From NCBI GenBank assembly GCA_018700215.1, contig JABIST010000151.1, forward strand, positions 1-6,242: a stretch of DNA of 6,242 nt. Direction: 5' to 3'. The notes beneath the pieces are model-generated. The model saw nothing but the letters and a program-made list of their open reading frames with translations. It searched no databases and was not told the DNA's origin. The translations under genes were made by a program, and so were the position numbers. The DNA comes from Dehalococcoidia bacterium (GTDB lineage Bacteria; Chloroflexota; Dehalococcoidia; UBA2979). Below are positions 1 to 5,992 of this stretch, piece after piece; position 1 is the first letter of the stretch, and every line of letters begins with the position of its first letter.

Positions 1-104
1 AGCGGTTCAGCCGCAGCGCCTTCGCCAGCAGGCGCAGACTGTCGTGCCGCGCGGTGATCTTGCAGACTCTCTGGTTTCATGACCGTGTCCGGGCGCTTCA
101 ACAA
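1..104 (-). CDS. 5' end of an unidentified gene, cut by the left window edge
   Basis: This is the only minus-strand frame that stays open from the sortase stop to the left edge. I place the start at the TTG of 102-104 because a strong Shine-Dalgarno sequence, GAGGAG at 111-116, sits six bases upstream. The next TTG (99-101) and an ATG at 78-80 are alternatives, but the ATG has no recognisable ribosome site. About 34 residues are visible. They are hydrophilic and rich in Ala, Glu, Pro and Arg, with no signal peptide or membrane segment, and I do not recognise the family. It begins about 50 bases after the sortase stop on the same strand, so co-transcription is likely. The open frame also reaches back into the sortase end, but no standard start codon lies there. 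Confidence 0.4.
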   Translation of the reverse strand, partial: MLKRPDTVMKPESLQDHRAARQSAPAGEGAAAEP

Positions 105-110
105 AGGACG

Positions 111-116
111 CTCCTC
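111..116 (-). promoter_or_regulatory. Shine-Dalgarno site supporting a TTG start
   Basis: On the minus strand this reads GAGGAG and is followed after six bases by TTG TTG. It is the main reason to prefer the rare TTG start over the later ATG for the truncated left-edge gene. Confidence 0.45.
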
Positions 117-154
117 GGACGCAGTGACCTCGTTGTCTTCAACGAGCTGCGCCT

Positions 155-874
155 CTACAGCAGCTTCCCAATCACAACCAGCCGTTCGCTGTAGTCCTGA
201 CCGGGAAAACAGGTGATGAGTGTCAAAGTAGCGTCATGCGTCTGACTCATCACGGACGTCGCATCCGCTGCGACAACCTTGATCTCCGTAACTGAGTATC
301 GGAACTTTCGGTCCCCGCTGTAGACCTCAATAATGTCTCCGGCTTTTACACCTGGCAGGTCCTGAAACACAGCCGTATTGCCCCGCGTTGCCACGTGGCC
401 ACCAATCACTGTGTTTCCAGGCTGTCCCGGTGGTGCCGTCCCCACATACTGGCCGGCTTCCAGTTGAGGCACGTCATAACGCAGGAGACCACCTTGGAAC
501 GTGTAGCCCACACTGCGTACCTCGGAATCAATCCCCACGGACTGCACCACAACACGCGTCGCACCGCGCACGTTGAACAGCGTCTCACCCGCTTGCAGGA
601 ACGGCTGCGGCTCAACCGGCTCCACTGCCACCGCCAGCGGTTCCGGCGCTGCATCGCCGCCCACCGCAATCCGGAACGCCGCCACGGAAGCCGCCTCTTC
701 TGCTGCCGCGCTCAGCAACGGCTGCTCCTGGCCAGTGCCCGCAAAGGTAATCCCCGCCACCACCGCCAGCAGCCCAAGCACAAACCCCGCCAGTGCGTGT
801 GTCGCACCAGTCGCTCGGCGCCCCGCTGGGCGGCCACTACGGACGGTTGGTTGGGGGCGCGGGGAACGGCTCAT
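155..874 (-). CDS. Sortase family transpeptidase, membrane anchored
   Basis: Sortases are surface cysteine transpeptidases that cut a C-terminal sorting signal in a secreted protein and join it to cell wall or pilus amines. This 239-residue protein has an Arg/Pro-rich cytoplasmic N-terminus (1-26) and one membrane segment (about 27-46). A variable Ala/Glu/Pro linker leads to the catalytic domain (about 105-239). The catalytic set is complete: His160 in GNTVIGGH, Cys222 in TLITC, and Arg231 in SERLVV. N-terminal anchoring and small size fit classes D, E or F; I cannot fix the class by eye. AGGAG at 881-885, six bases before the ATG, supports the start. It follows a FliT-like gene by 72 bases, and the next gene starts about 50 bases after it. 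No protein with an LPXTG-like C-terminus is encoded in the window, so the substrate is unknown. The family call is firm; a link to flagella is only inferred from position. Confidence 0.92.
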   Translation of the reverse strand: MSRSPRPQPTVRSGRPAGRRATGATHALAGFVLGLLAVVAGITFAGTGQEQPLLSAAAEEAASVAAFRIAVGGDAAPEPLAVAVEPVEPQPFLQAGETLFNVRGATRVVVQSVGIDSEVRSVGYTFQGGLLRYDVPQLEAGQYVGTAPPGQPGNTVIGGHVATRGNTAVFQDLPGVKAGDIIEVYSGDRKFRYSVTEIKVVAADATSVMSQTHDATLTLITCFPGQDYSERLVVIGKLL

Positions 875-904
875 CGGTAGCTCCTGCGGTCGTCACGTGG
901 TGAA

Positions 905-926
905 ACCGTCGCCGAAGAGCGACAGT
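905..926 (-). other. Stem-loop between the fliT-like gene and the sortase
   Basis: Minus-strand arms ACTGTCGC (919-926) and GCGACGGT (905-912) pair over eight base pairs, one of them a T-G wobble, around a six-base TCTTCG loop. Only three T residues follow, so it is at best a weak intrinsic terminator. It could equally be a leader structure or an mRNA-processing site ahead of the sortase ribosome site. Confidence 0.4.
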
Positions 927-928
927 GT

Positions 929-947
929 CCTCCACCCAGATCATCGT
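929..947 (-). repeat. Copy B of the 19-base ACGATGATCTGG(R)TGGAGG element
   Basis: This matches the element at 4656-4674 at 18 of 19 bases in the same orientation. Here it starts with the last base of the fliT-like stop codon and ends 54 bases before the sortase ATG. Its GGAGG end resembles a ribosome site, but no start codon lies at a usable distance. Upstream, TACA followed by 15 bases and GACGATGA resembles the TAAA-N15-GCCGATAA layout of flagellar sigma-28 promoters, with 3 of 4 and 6 of 8 matches. Confidence 0.6.
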
Positions 948-1363
948 CAGGAGACGCGGTCGATGTAGCCCTGTTGTTCGCGAGGTGTTCGGTACGCCTG
1001 GATCGCCCGCGTGCCGTGCCGCAGCACCGGCAATTCAGCCGCCAACTCTGCCAACTTCTCGCTCAAGAACCGCTCGTTCTGCTCGTCGTGCTCAACAATC
1101 CCGCGAATCACCGTATCCAGTGCCAGACTGTCATCCTGCTGGTTATGTTCGTTCAGCTCCGTCGGGAACATCACCACGTTCTCTGGGAGCTCAACCGTCG
1201 CTTCCACCAGCTGCTGGAGCTGCGAGATCAGATCGTCGCGCTCGTCCAGAATCTGCATGAACGTATCCATGTCATCGCGCTCCAGCGCCGCACGCTGAGC
1301 ACGTGCTCGCTCAAATACCGAGCACAGAATCTCGAACTTCTCGGCGGCAAATCCATCTGGCAT
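947..1363 (-). CDS. fliT: FliT/FlgN-type flagellar export chaperone
   Basis: Proteins of this type are small helical cytoplasmic chaperones that hold cap or hook-associated proteins before export. The product has 138 residues and is largely helical and acidic. Its N-terminal part carries the family-like pattern of a helix, a charged 'LERDDMDTFMQILDERDDLI' stretch (27-46) and Leu/Gln-rich heptads. A loop at about 58-80 follows, then a second helix (82-112), and the tail ends in YIDRV. I start it at the ATG of 1361-1363 because GAGGGA (1370-1375), six bases upstream, overlaps the fliS stop. A longer open frame reaching back to 1462 would lie inside fliS. It comes directly after fliS with a 10-base gap, so translational coupling is likely. 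FliT and FlgN are hard to tell apart by eye; position after fliD-fliS favours FliT. Confidence 0.7.
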   Translation of the reverse strand: MPDGFAAEKFEILCSVFERARAQRAALERDDMDTFMQILDERDDLISQLQQLVEATVELPENVVMFPTELNEHNQQDDSLALDTVIRGIVEHDEQNERFLSEKLAELAAELPVLRHGTRAIQAYRTPREQQGYIDRVS

Positions 1364-1369
1364 CAACGG

Positions 1370-1375
1370 TCCCTC
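1370..1375 (-). promoter_or_regulatory. Shine-Dalgarno site of the fliT-like gene
   Basis: GAGGGA on the minus strand overlaps the TGA of fliS (1374-1376) and lies six bases before the ATG at 1363. It fixes the start inside the longer open frame and suggests that ribosomes finishing fliS start the chaperone gene. Confidence 0.6.
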
Positions 1376-1847
1376 AGTCACCGGCGGCCCCGCTTTCACG
1401 TATCGGCGGCGCACCGTGTACCACGTTCGCCCAGGCGTCGCGTACCGGCACCACCAGCCCAATCACCTCGTCCACCGCAGAGCGATCCTTGCGCGTGTTC
1501 GCGTGGATCAACTGACGGAACATGTAGTCGTAGAGCGGGACAAGCTGTTCAGCCAGCTCGGACGCCGGGTCCAGACTGGCGCGCAGTTCCAGCGTGATCG
1601 CCTGCGCTCGAGTCAGCCCGTCGTTCACGCGCTCGGACTCGTTCGCGTCGAACCCCGCCAGAGCGCGGGACAGGTTCTTCAGCAGGGCATCGTAAAGCAA
1701 CACCACAAGCTCACCCGGAGATGAAGTCTCTGCTTGTATTCGCTGATATGCCCCGTAACCCACTGCCTGCACCGCTCCCCCTTCAATGGCGAATCCCCGT
1801 TCCATCGCTGAAACGTTCGTCTCCCCTTCACCATCGGCAATAAACAT
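1374..1847 (-). CDS. fliS: Flagellin export chaperone FliS
   Basis: FliS binds the C-terminal part of flagellin in the cytoplasm, prevents early polymerisation and hands it to the export gate. The 157-residue product shows the family core: GYGAYQRIQAETSSPGELVV, then LLYDALLKNLSRAL in the first long helix. The central ARAQAIT-like helix and LYDYMFRQLIHAN in the third helix follow. The tail is rich in Gly, Ala and Pro. The start is uncertain. The first ATG (1845-1847) has no good ribosome site, while an in-frame ATG at 1803-1805 would give a 143-residue protein closer to usual FliS length. GGGGAG lies 15 bases before that second ATG, which is farther than normal. GCCGATGG at 1831-1838 resembles the core of a flagellar sigma-28 -10 element, but I see no matching -35. 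The gene lies 65 bases after fliD and 10 before the chaperone gene. Confidence 0.88.
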   Translation of the reverse strand: MFIADGEGETNVSAMERGFAIEGGAVQAVGYGAYQRIQAETSSPGELVVLLYDALLKNLSRALAGFDANESERVNDGLTRAQAITLELRASLDPASELAEQLVPLYDYMFRQLIHANTRKDRSAVDEVIGLVVPVRDAWANVVHGAPPIRESGAAGD

Positions 1848-1912
1848 CAGTCCGTGGTCAGGGGGACTGCTAATTCGCCGCCGCCCGAACGCTCACCCTG
1901 CCAAGGAGCGCC

Positions 1913-4294
1913 CTACTTCGGCTGGTTCGCGTTCATCTGCGCCACCATGCCGGTCAGCGCCTGCCCCTGCTGCTGTAGACGTCCAATCGTCTGCTCCAGA
2001 GCGGTGAACTGCCGCGACAAGAACAGCTCTCGCGCCTCCGCCCGCTTCTCCAACCGCTCGATCTGCTCTTCGATGATGTCAATTCGCGCGTCATACTCTT
2101 CATCACGGATGTCGAACGTGCCGCCGGTTCGCGTCAGCGTGTCCACGTAGTCATGCATCGCCAGACCAATGCCGCGCTCAGTTGCCGCGATCGTGATCGT
2201 GTCCGTGCCAGCCACCAGCACCCCGGCCGCCGTCAGCGTCACACCGGGGATAATCGTTGTGTTCGTCCCGCTCGCGGCAATCGAGCCTGTCTGTGTCACC
2301 GCCGTGGACCCGTCGTCCGGCTGGAACACTACCGTCAGCCCCCCCGACGCCGTCGACGTGATCGAATACGTACCTGCTTTCGTCGCCGCCGTCGGCGTCC
2401 CGGTCAGCGAGGCAAGCGAGCCCGTACCCCCCGCGTCCAGCGCTGCACTCGCCGCGAACGTCGAGAAGAGCTGTGCCACACCATCAGCGTTGTCCAGCAG
2501 CGCCGCCTGCAACTTCGCCTCGTCCAGCACCAGCGTCTGCGTCGTGCCGATCGCCGAGCCAACCACACCGAAGCTAATCCCAACGTCACTCAACGTTCGC
2601 AGATCGCCAGGAACTCCGAATGCCGCACCAGTGAGAATCGACTGCATCGACGATTTAGCTCGCCGCAGCGTCCCGTCACCCAGTAGCAGACCGTTGTCCC
2701 CGTCCTCCACGAACGCCGTCATCCGGTCGATCAACGTCTGCGTCTCGTTGTACTTCTCCACAAACCCCGCCGCAGCCGCAGACGCGGACGCAGAGTCATG
2801 TCTGACTTCAACATTGACCGATGTCGTGGTCACACCAGTGAGCGTCAGCGTCACACCCACCACCGCCGACGTCACCGTGTTTGAGTTCGAGTACTGAACC
2901 GCGCCGCCATCAATCTGGTACTCCGCGTTCGCGCCGGTCTCCTGCACTGCTGCCAGCAGCCCCACCTGTGCCAGGAAATCCCCCGCAACATCGTTCAGCT
3001 GAATCGCCGTCGATCCGGAAGCGTCCTGTGACAGCACCACCTTGTCGGCGAACGGGTCATAAAATGCCGTCACCCCAGCGCTGGATTGATTGATCTTGGT
3101 GATCAGCCCGGACATCGAATCGGTCCCCGTGTCGTAGTCGAACTCCACACCGTTGATCTCAAAGGTGCCAACCGCGATCAGAACGTTTGCCAGGTTCGCG
3201 TCCACCAGCGTCTCGGTGACCTGCGTCCCACCCATCCCACGCACGCCATCACGAGTCGTCGTCCCAGGCGATTCCAGCAAGTGCGTCACGGCCAGGAAAT
3301 TGCTCGTATCGCCACCAGCACCCAGGTACACGCTCTGTGCCCCATCGAAGGGATCGTCCTCAATTCGGAGAATGTTCGGGCGCGCGTCAGCGTCGTTCTG
3401 AATACTCGCAATCACGCCGGCGCCGGAGAGATTGATCATGTTGATCACGTCATCCAGCGAGATCAGATCCGTGCCGGCGGTCTCTGTACCAATTTTCGCG
3501 CCAAGACCATCGAGCAGGTTCACCGATTCGAGGAAGTTCCCCGTCGTATCCACAAGCGTGATCAGCGCCGGTCCGTTCGTATCCGAGGTCAACGTCAACT
3601 GCTTCGTTGCATCATCGAACGATGCAGTCACGCCAGCGGCAGACTGATTGATCCGTGTCACCACGTCGTTCAGTGTGTCCAGCGTGTCATCGAACGCGAT
3701 CGTCACGCCGTTGATCTGGAAATCCCCGGTCGTCGGCACAATATCGAAGCCCGCGGCGTTCAGCGCCACTGCCGGATCCGCCGCCGCCCCAATCGATGCC
3801 GAGCTGACGATATTCGTCGCCGTCGCCTCCGGGATCGTGAATTCCGTGCTGTTAATCGTGAATGTCCCGGCTGCGAACGGGTCCACAAACCCTGCCGTAT
3901 CAAGCGATACAGCCGAGTTGATCGCATTGCCCGCCGCCGCCGCGCTGCGCGCTCGCGTCGATGTCGCAATCTGCAACACGTCCACGTCGAACGAACCCAG
4001 CGGCGCACTGCCGTTCGCGGTGGCCTGCACCTTGCCAACATCAACCGTCTGTGCCAGCACGCTTGTACTCTGCGTCGTAAACGTGGCTGGCTTACGCAAG
4101 CTATCCAGTGACCCAAGCAGGGAACTGAAGGCAGTCCCCACCTGCTGCAGCGCCTGCCGCTTCTCATCCTGCTGGAACATTCGGAACTGGGCGGCCTCAA
4201 TCGGCCGCCGCTGAATCGCCATCAACGAGTCAATGATCGCGTTGGTATCCAGCCCGGAAGCGATCCCGCCGAATGAGATTCGGTCGCCTACCAT
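1913..4294 (-). CDS. fliD: Flagellar filament cap protein FliD, enlarged
   Basis: FliD (hook-associated protein 2) forms the cap at the filament tip under which exported flagellin folds into place. The N-terminus is typical: ISFGGIASGLDTNAIIDSLM (6-25), then a helical segment, then SFDVDVLQIATSTRA (101-115). The C-terminal FliD domain shows the conserved pieces GLLLGDGTLRR (535-545), LRTLSDVGISFG (565-576) and LVLDEAKLQAALLDNADGVA (588-607). It ends in a long coiled coil with QFTALEQTIGRLQQQ (762-776). The protein has 793 residues, against roughly 450-550 in well-known relatives. The extra length comes from hook-IN-like repeats at about 131-450 and an extra Thr/Ser/Gly-rich beta domain at about 613-703 that splits the C-terminal domain. 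GGGAG (4300-4304), five bases before the ATG, supports the start. It lies 14 bases after flaG, clearly in the same operon. Confidence 0.95.
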   Translation of the reverse strand: MVGDRISFGGIASGLDTNAIIDSLMAIQRRPIEAAQFRMFQQDEKRQALQQVGTAFSSLLGSLDSLRKPATFTTQSTSVLAQTVDVGKVQATANGSAPLGSFDVDVLQIATSTRARSAAAAGNAINSAVSLDTAGFVDPFAAGTFTINSTEFTIPEATATNIVSSASIGAAADPAVALNAAGFDIVPTTGDFQINGVTIAFDDTLDTLNDVVTRINQSAAGVTASFDDATKQLTLTSDTNGPALITLVDTTGNFLESVNLLDGLGAKIGTETAGTDLISLDDVINMINLSGAGVIASIQNDADARPNILRIEDDPFDGAQSVYLGAGGDTSNFLAVTHLLESPGTTTRDGVRGMGGTQVTETLVDANLANVLIAVGTFEINGVEFDYDTGTDSMSGLITKINQSSAGVTAFYDPFADKVVLSQDASGSTAIQLNDVAGDFLAQVGLLAAVQETGANAEYQIDGGAVQYSNSNTVTSAVVGVTLTLTGVTTTSVNVEVRHDSASASAAAAGFVEKYNETQTLIDRMTAFVEDGDNGLLLGDGTLRRAKSSMQSILTGAAFGVPGDLRTLSDVGISFGVVGSAIGTTQTLVLDEAKLQAALLDNADGVAQLFSTFAASAALDAGGTGSLASLTGTPTAATKAGTYSITSTASGGLTVVFQPDDGSTAVTQTGSIAASGTNTTIIPGVTLTAAGVLVAGTDTITIAATERGIGLAMHDYVDTLTRTGGTFDIRDEEYDARIDIIEEQIERLEKRAEARELFLSRQFTALEQTIGRLQQQGQALTGMVAQMNANQPK
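2186..2458 (-). other. Extra beta-rich domain inside the FliD C-terminal region
   Basis: This encodes FliD residues about 613-703. It lies after the conserved LDEAKLQAALLDNADGVAQLF stretch and before the conserved ERGIGLAMHDYVDTL stretch, which are normally close together. The segment is Thr/Ser/Gly/Ala-rich with alternating hydrophobic residues, has no Cys or Trp, and reads like an outward-facing immunoglobulin-like or flagellin hypervariable domain. The boundaries are estimated by eye. Confidence 0.5.
2948..3904 (-). repeat. Tandem hook-IN-like protein repeats within fliD
   Basis: The repeats are visible mainly at protein level. The half-unit motifs are AAGTFTINSTEFTI (141-154), TTGDFQINGVTIAF (188-201) and AVGTFEINGVEFDY (374-387). 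The second half of the unit appears as VVTRINQSAAGVTASFDD (211-228), VINMINLSGAGVIASIQN (283-300) and LITKINQSSAGVTAFYD (397-413). Each of these is followed by a strand-rich stretch ending in a Gly-Asn/Asp/Ser-Phe-Leu motif. Unit 1 therefore lacks its second half and unit 3 lacks its first, while units 2 and 4 are complete. This resembles the Flagellin_IN (hook IN) motif. Confidence 0.65.
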
Positions 4295-4308
4295 TGCAAC
4301 TCCCGGAG

Positions 4309-4647
4309 CTAGGACGTCGCCTGGATCAATAATCCTGGCGGCAGTCCCGTCTCTTCTGTCAGCGCCCGCAGCTCCTCTGGAGTCAGCAGCGCAAGCGTCT
4401 CGTTCCGTTCCTGGTCGATGATCCGAATCAGCGGACCACCCTCGTCATCGGTCTCGTACCGCGCCACCAACGTGTGCCCAGGCGAAGATTCCGAGAGAGC
4501 AATCGCCAGCTCCTCAGAGCCCGCCGAGCCATCACGTTCACGCCGCTGCTCACCCTGCGGCTCTCGCCGTGGGGCAGCTCCATCCGGACTCACACCCTGA
4601 ACCGAATGGGCGCCGCCGTCTGGCTGATGCACGCTGAGGTCAGACAT
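4309..4647 (-). CDS. flaG: FlaG family flagellar protein
   Basis: FlaG is a small protein encoded beside fliD in many bacteria. It affects filament length, but its biochemical role is poorly known. The 112-residue product has a disordered, charged N-terminal half (1-45, rich in Gly, Arg, Glu, Pro and Gln). A compact C-terminal domain follows (about 52-108). Its pattern, LVARYETDDEGGPLIRIIDQ then NETLALLTPEELRALTEE, matches the FlaG layout of two strands, a 'V.ivD..t.e.i..ip.ee' core and a terminal helix. The match is divergent because the usual IP before the helix is LTP here. I chose the ATG of 4645-4647, which has GGAGG (4656-4660) eight bases upstream, over an upstream in-frame ATG at 4707 without a ribosome site. 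It lies 14 bases before fliD and probably heads the operon. Confidence 0.75.
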   Translation of the reverse strand: MSDLSVHQPDGGAHSVQGVSPDGAAPRREPQGEQRRERDGSAGSEELAIALSESSPGHTLVARYETDDEGGPLIRIIDQERNETLALLTPEELRALTEETGLPPGLLIQATS

Positions 4648-4749
4648 ATGACATGCCTCCATCCAGATCATCGTTGGGCACGGGAAATTCAGCACCCGGG
4701 AACACACCCGGTCAGCCGTGAGCGAACCCTGAAAGCGCCTGTGAAGGGG
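4648..4749 (-). promoter_or_regulatory. Leader region between the lipoprotein gene and flaG
   Basis: These 102 bases separate the TAA of the lipoprotein from the flaG start. They hold the copy A repeat and a small CCGGG-TGTGTT-CCCGG hairpin, which is not followed by a T tract. A weak CTGACC-N18-TGAATT pair could be a vegetative promoter but matches poorly. The size of the gap and the change of gene type make this the likely place for the operon promoter. Confidence 0.35.
4656..4674 (-). repeat. Copy A of the 19-base ACGATGATCTGG(R)TGGAGG element, containing the flaG ribosome site
   Basis: This is identical to 929-947 except for one purine (A here, G there, on the minus strand). Its last five bases, GGAGG, are the flaG Shine-Dalgarno site, eight bases from the ATG. 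The AACGATGA part resembles a sigma-28 -10 element (5 of 8), but no TAAA-like -35 is seen at the usual distance. If it is a promoter core, transcription would begin close to the ribosome site. Confidence 0.6.
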
Positions 4750-5901
4750 TTAGTTCGTCGCCTGAACCTGAATCGTGACGGCGTTCAGTGACTCATCCGA
4801 AGGGAATTGGTCGATATTCGCGACTCCGGCGTAGCCGCGGTCAGCATGCTCAAAACTCAGGGTCGTTCCAAACCCCTGCGCCTCATCGTCGGTGAGCACC
4901 CAGCCGGCGGCCTCCAGCAACTCCCGGTATTCCTCCGCCACCTCGAACGTCGATCGCTCGGTCACCAGCGTCACCTGGTAGAACTCAACCGGGGTCTTAC
5001 CCCAGCTCACATCCAGCAGCGTCAGATCGTCGGTCACCAGGAACGTCACCGGGAACCCCTCCGGGAGTGGTCGCCCACGAGGCAGCGAGAACACCGGCTC
5101 CGCCGACACGCTTGCCGCCTGAATCGTCAGCCGATACAGCACCGCGGCATGCGGTTCGCCGCCAGCCGCCAGCGCCCGTAACGCCTGGAACAGCTCGCCT
5201 TCGTCCGATACCGATTGACCGCCAACCGCTACAAACAGATCACCCACCTCGAAGTCGAAGTCCGAAAGCACCTCGGTCACTTCAAGCCCGTCCGTCAGCT
5301 CGCGGTACCGCAGATCCAGTTCCGGTACCGCCGCACCCCGAGCCAACTCCAGCTCCACCTGTACCCCGTCGCGCTCTACCGTCACCGCAAACGTCGGCGT
5401 CGAAGGCAACGGCTGCACCGTCACGAAACCTTCAATGTCCCCTGACATCGTGCTCTGAAACGACACCGCCGTAAGCAGCTCGTTCGATTGGCCGCCTGTC
5501 ACCTGCCACGGCGTCTCATTCATCTGCCCCTGGACAACCGTGGCCACCACCGAATCCAACCCCGGCACATCGAACATGATCCAGACCTCATTGGTCCCAT
5601 CACGGCGACGCACGTGGTACGAGCCCAGCAACACCCCATCCGGGTGCACTGCCAGCGCCACCACATCCTCATCCGGCGTCTCATCCGTCAGTCCAGGATT
5701 CAGTATCTGCGCCAACGTCGGCGGCAGTGCCCGCTCGTAAACGAACAGGCTGCTCCCCAGATCGCCCAGCTCGAACACCCGGAAGTAGCGATCAGCGCCC
5801 GCCTGCCCCTCGGTACCGGCAAACGTCTCCTCATCCTCGCCGCCGCACGCAGCGGTCAGCACGATCAACGACAACAGCGCTGCGATCAGCAATCCACGCA
5901 C
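4750..5901 (-). CDS. Predicted lipoprotein with PDZ-like domain
   Basis: I do not recognise a named family. Starting at the GTG of 5899-5901, the 383-residue product begins with a short lipoprotein signal, VRGLLIAALLSLIVLTAAC, and Cys19 would be the lipidated residue. A Gly/Glu/Asp-rich linker follows. Residues about 38-190 form a beta-rich domain. A PDZ-like region (about 200-262) contains GLEVTEVLSDFDFEVGDLFV and AVGGQSVSDEGELFQALRAL, the usual pattern of a ligand groove before a 'GD.i..v.g..v' turn and helix. The C-terminal domain (about 275-383) starts with PLPEGFPVTFLVTDD and has EVAEEYRELLEAAGW, a pattern common in extracytoplasmic alpha/beta domains. AGGTG (5909-5913), seven bases upstream, supports the GTG start; a longer frame to 5979 adds residues that would precede the signal peptide. 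No catalytic protease triad is visible, so a binding or surface sensing role is more likely than proteolysis. It may be unrelated to flagella. Confidence 0.75.
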   Translation of the reverse strand: MRGLLIAALLSLIVLTAACGGEDEETFAGTEGQAGADRYFRVFELGDLGSSLFVYERALPPTLAQILNPGLTDETPDEDVVALAVHPDGVLLGSYHVRRRDGTNEVWIMFDVPGLDSVVATVVQGQMNETPWQVTGGQSNELLTAVSFQSTMSGDIEGFVTVQPLPSTPTFAVTVERDGVQVELELARGAAVPELDLRYRELTDGLEVTEVLSDFDFEVGDLFVAVGGQSVSDEGELFQALRALAAGGEPHAAVLYRLTIQAASVSAEPVFSLPRGRPLPEGFPVTFLVTDDLTLLDVSWGKTPVEFYQVTLVTERSTFEVAEEYRELLEAAGWVLTDDEAQGFGTTLSFEHADRGYAGVANIDQFPSDESLNAVTIQVQATN

Positions 5902-5950
5902 GCGACAGCACCTTTCAACGGCAAGAGACGTGATCCTAGCACCGCCCGTA
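5902..5950 (-). promoter_or_regulatory. Possible promoter and ribosome site of the lipoprotein gene
   Basis: The minus strand reads TAGGAT about 30 bases before the GTG, a plausible -10 element for a GC-rich genome. No convincing -35 hexamer lies 16-18 bases upstream. AGGTG at 5909-5913 is the ribosome site. The gene may also be read through from the tRNA promoter. Confidence 0.3.
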
Positions 5951-5977
5951 GGGCCTTCGGCAGGATGGCAGAGATCC

Positions 5978-5985
5978 AAAAAGAA
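5978..5985 (-). terminator. T-rich tract shortly after tRNA-His
   Basis: The minus strand reads TTCTTTTT eight bases after the CCA end. There is no separate hairpin, so any termination or processing would rely on the folded tRNA itself. Evidence is weak. Confidence 0.25.
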
Positions 5986-5992
5986 GTGCTGG

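Noticed and set aside
395..968. Plus-strand frames opposite the sortase gene
   Set aside because: The sortase on the minus strand has a complete catalytic set and ribosome site. The opposite frames are Arg/His/Pro-rich shadows.
3086..4111. Long plus-strand open frame (341 codons) opposite fliD
   Set aside because: It is antisense to clearly conserved FliD sequence, is extremely rich in Arg and His, and has no ribosome site or family motif. GC-biased codons on one strand commonly leave such frames open on the other.
3760..4200. Minus-strand frame of 146 codons within fliD, and a similar one at 406-669 within the sortase
   Set aside because: They are alternate frames of real genes on the same strand, dominated by Arg, and without start signals.
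2169..4214. Plus-strand frames at 2169-2897 and 3648-4214 with Ala/Val/Ser-rich products
   Set aside because: They are mirror products of the fliD codon pattern (GAC/GTC, GCC/GGC) and carry no domain or start signal of their own.
4681..4705. CCGGG-TGTGTT-CCCGG hairpin as a terminator after the lipoprotein gene
   Set aside because: The stem has only five base pairs and no T tract follows, so intrinsic termination is not supported.
5713..5727. LPPTL in the lipoprotein (residues 59-63) as a possible sortase recognition motif
   Set aside because: It lies near the N-terminus. A sorting signal needs to be at the C-terminus with a hydrophobic stretch and basic tail after it.
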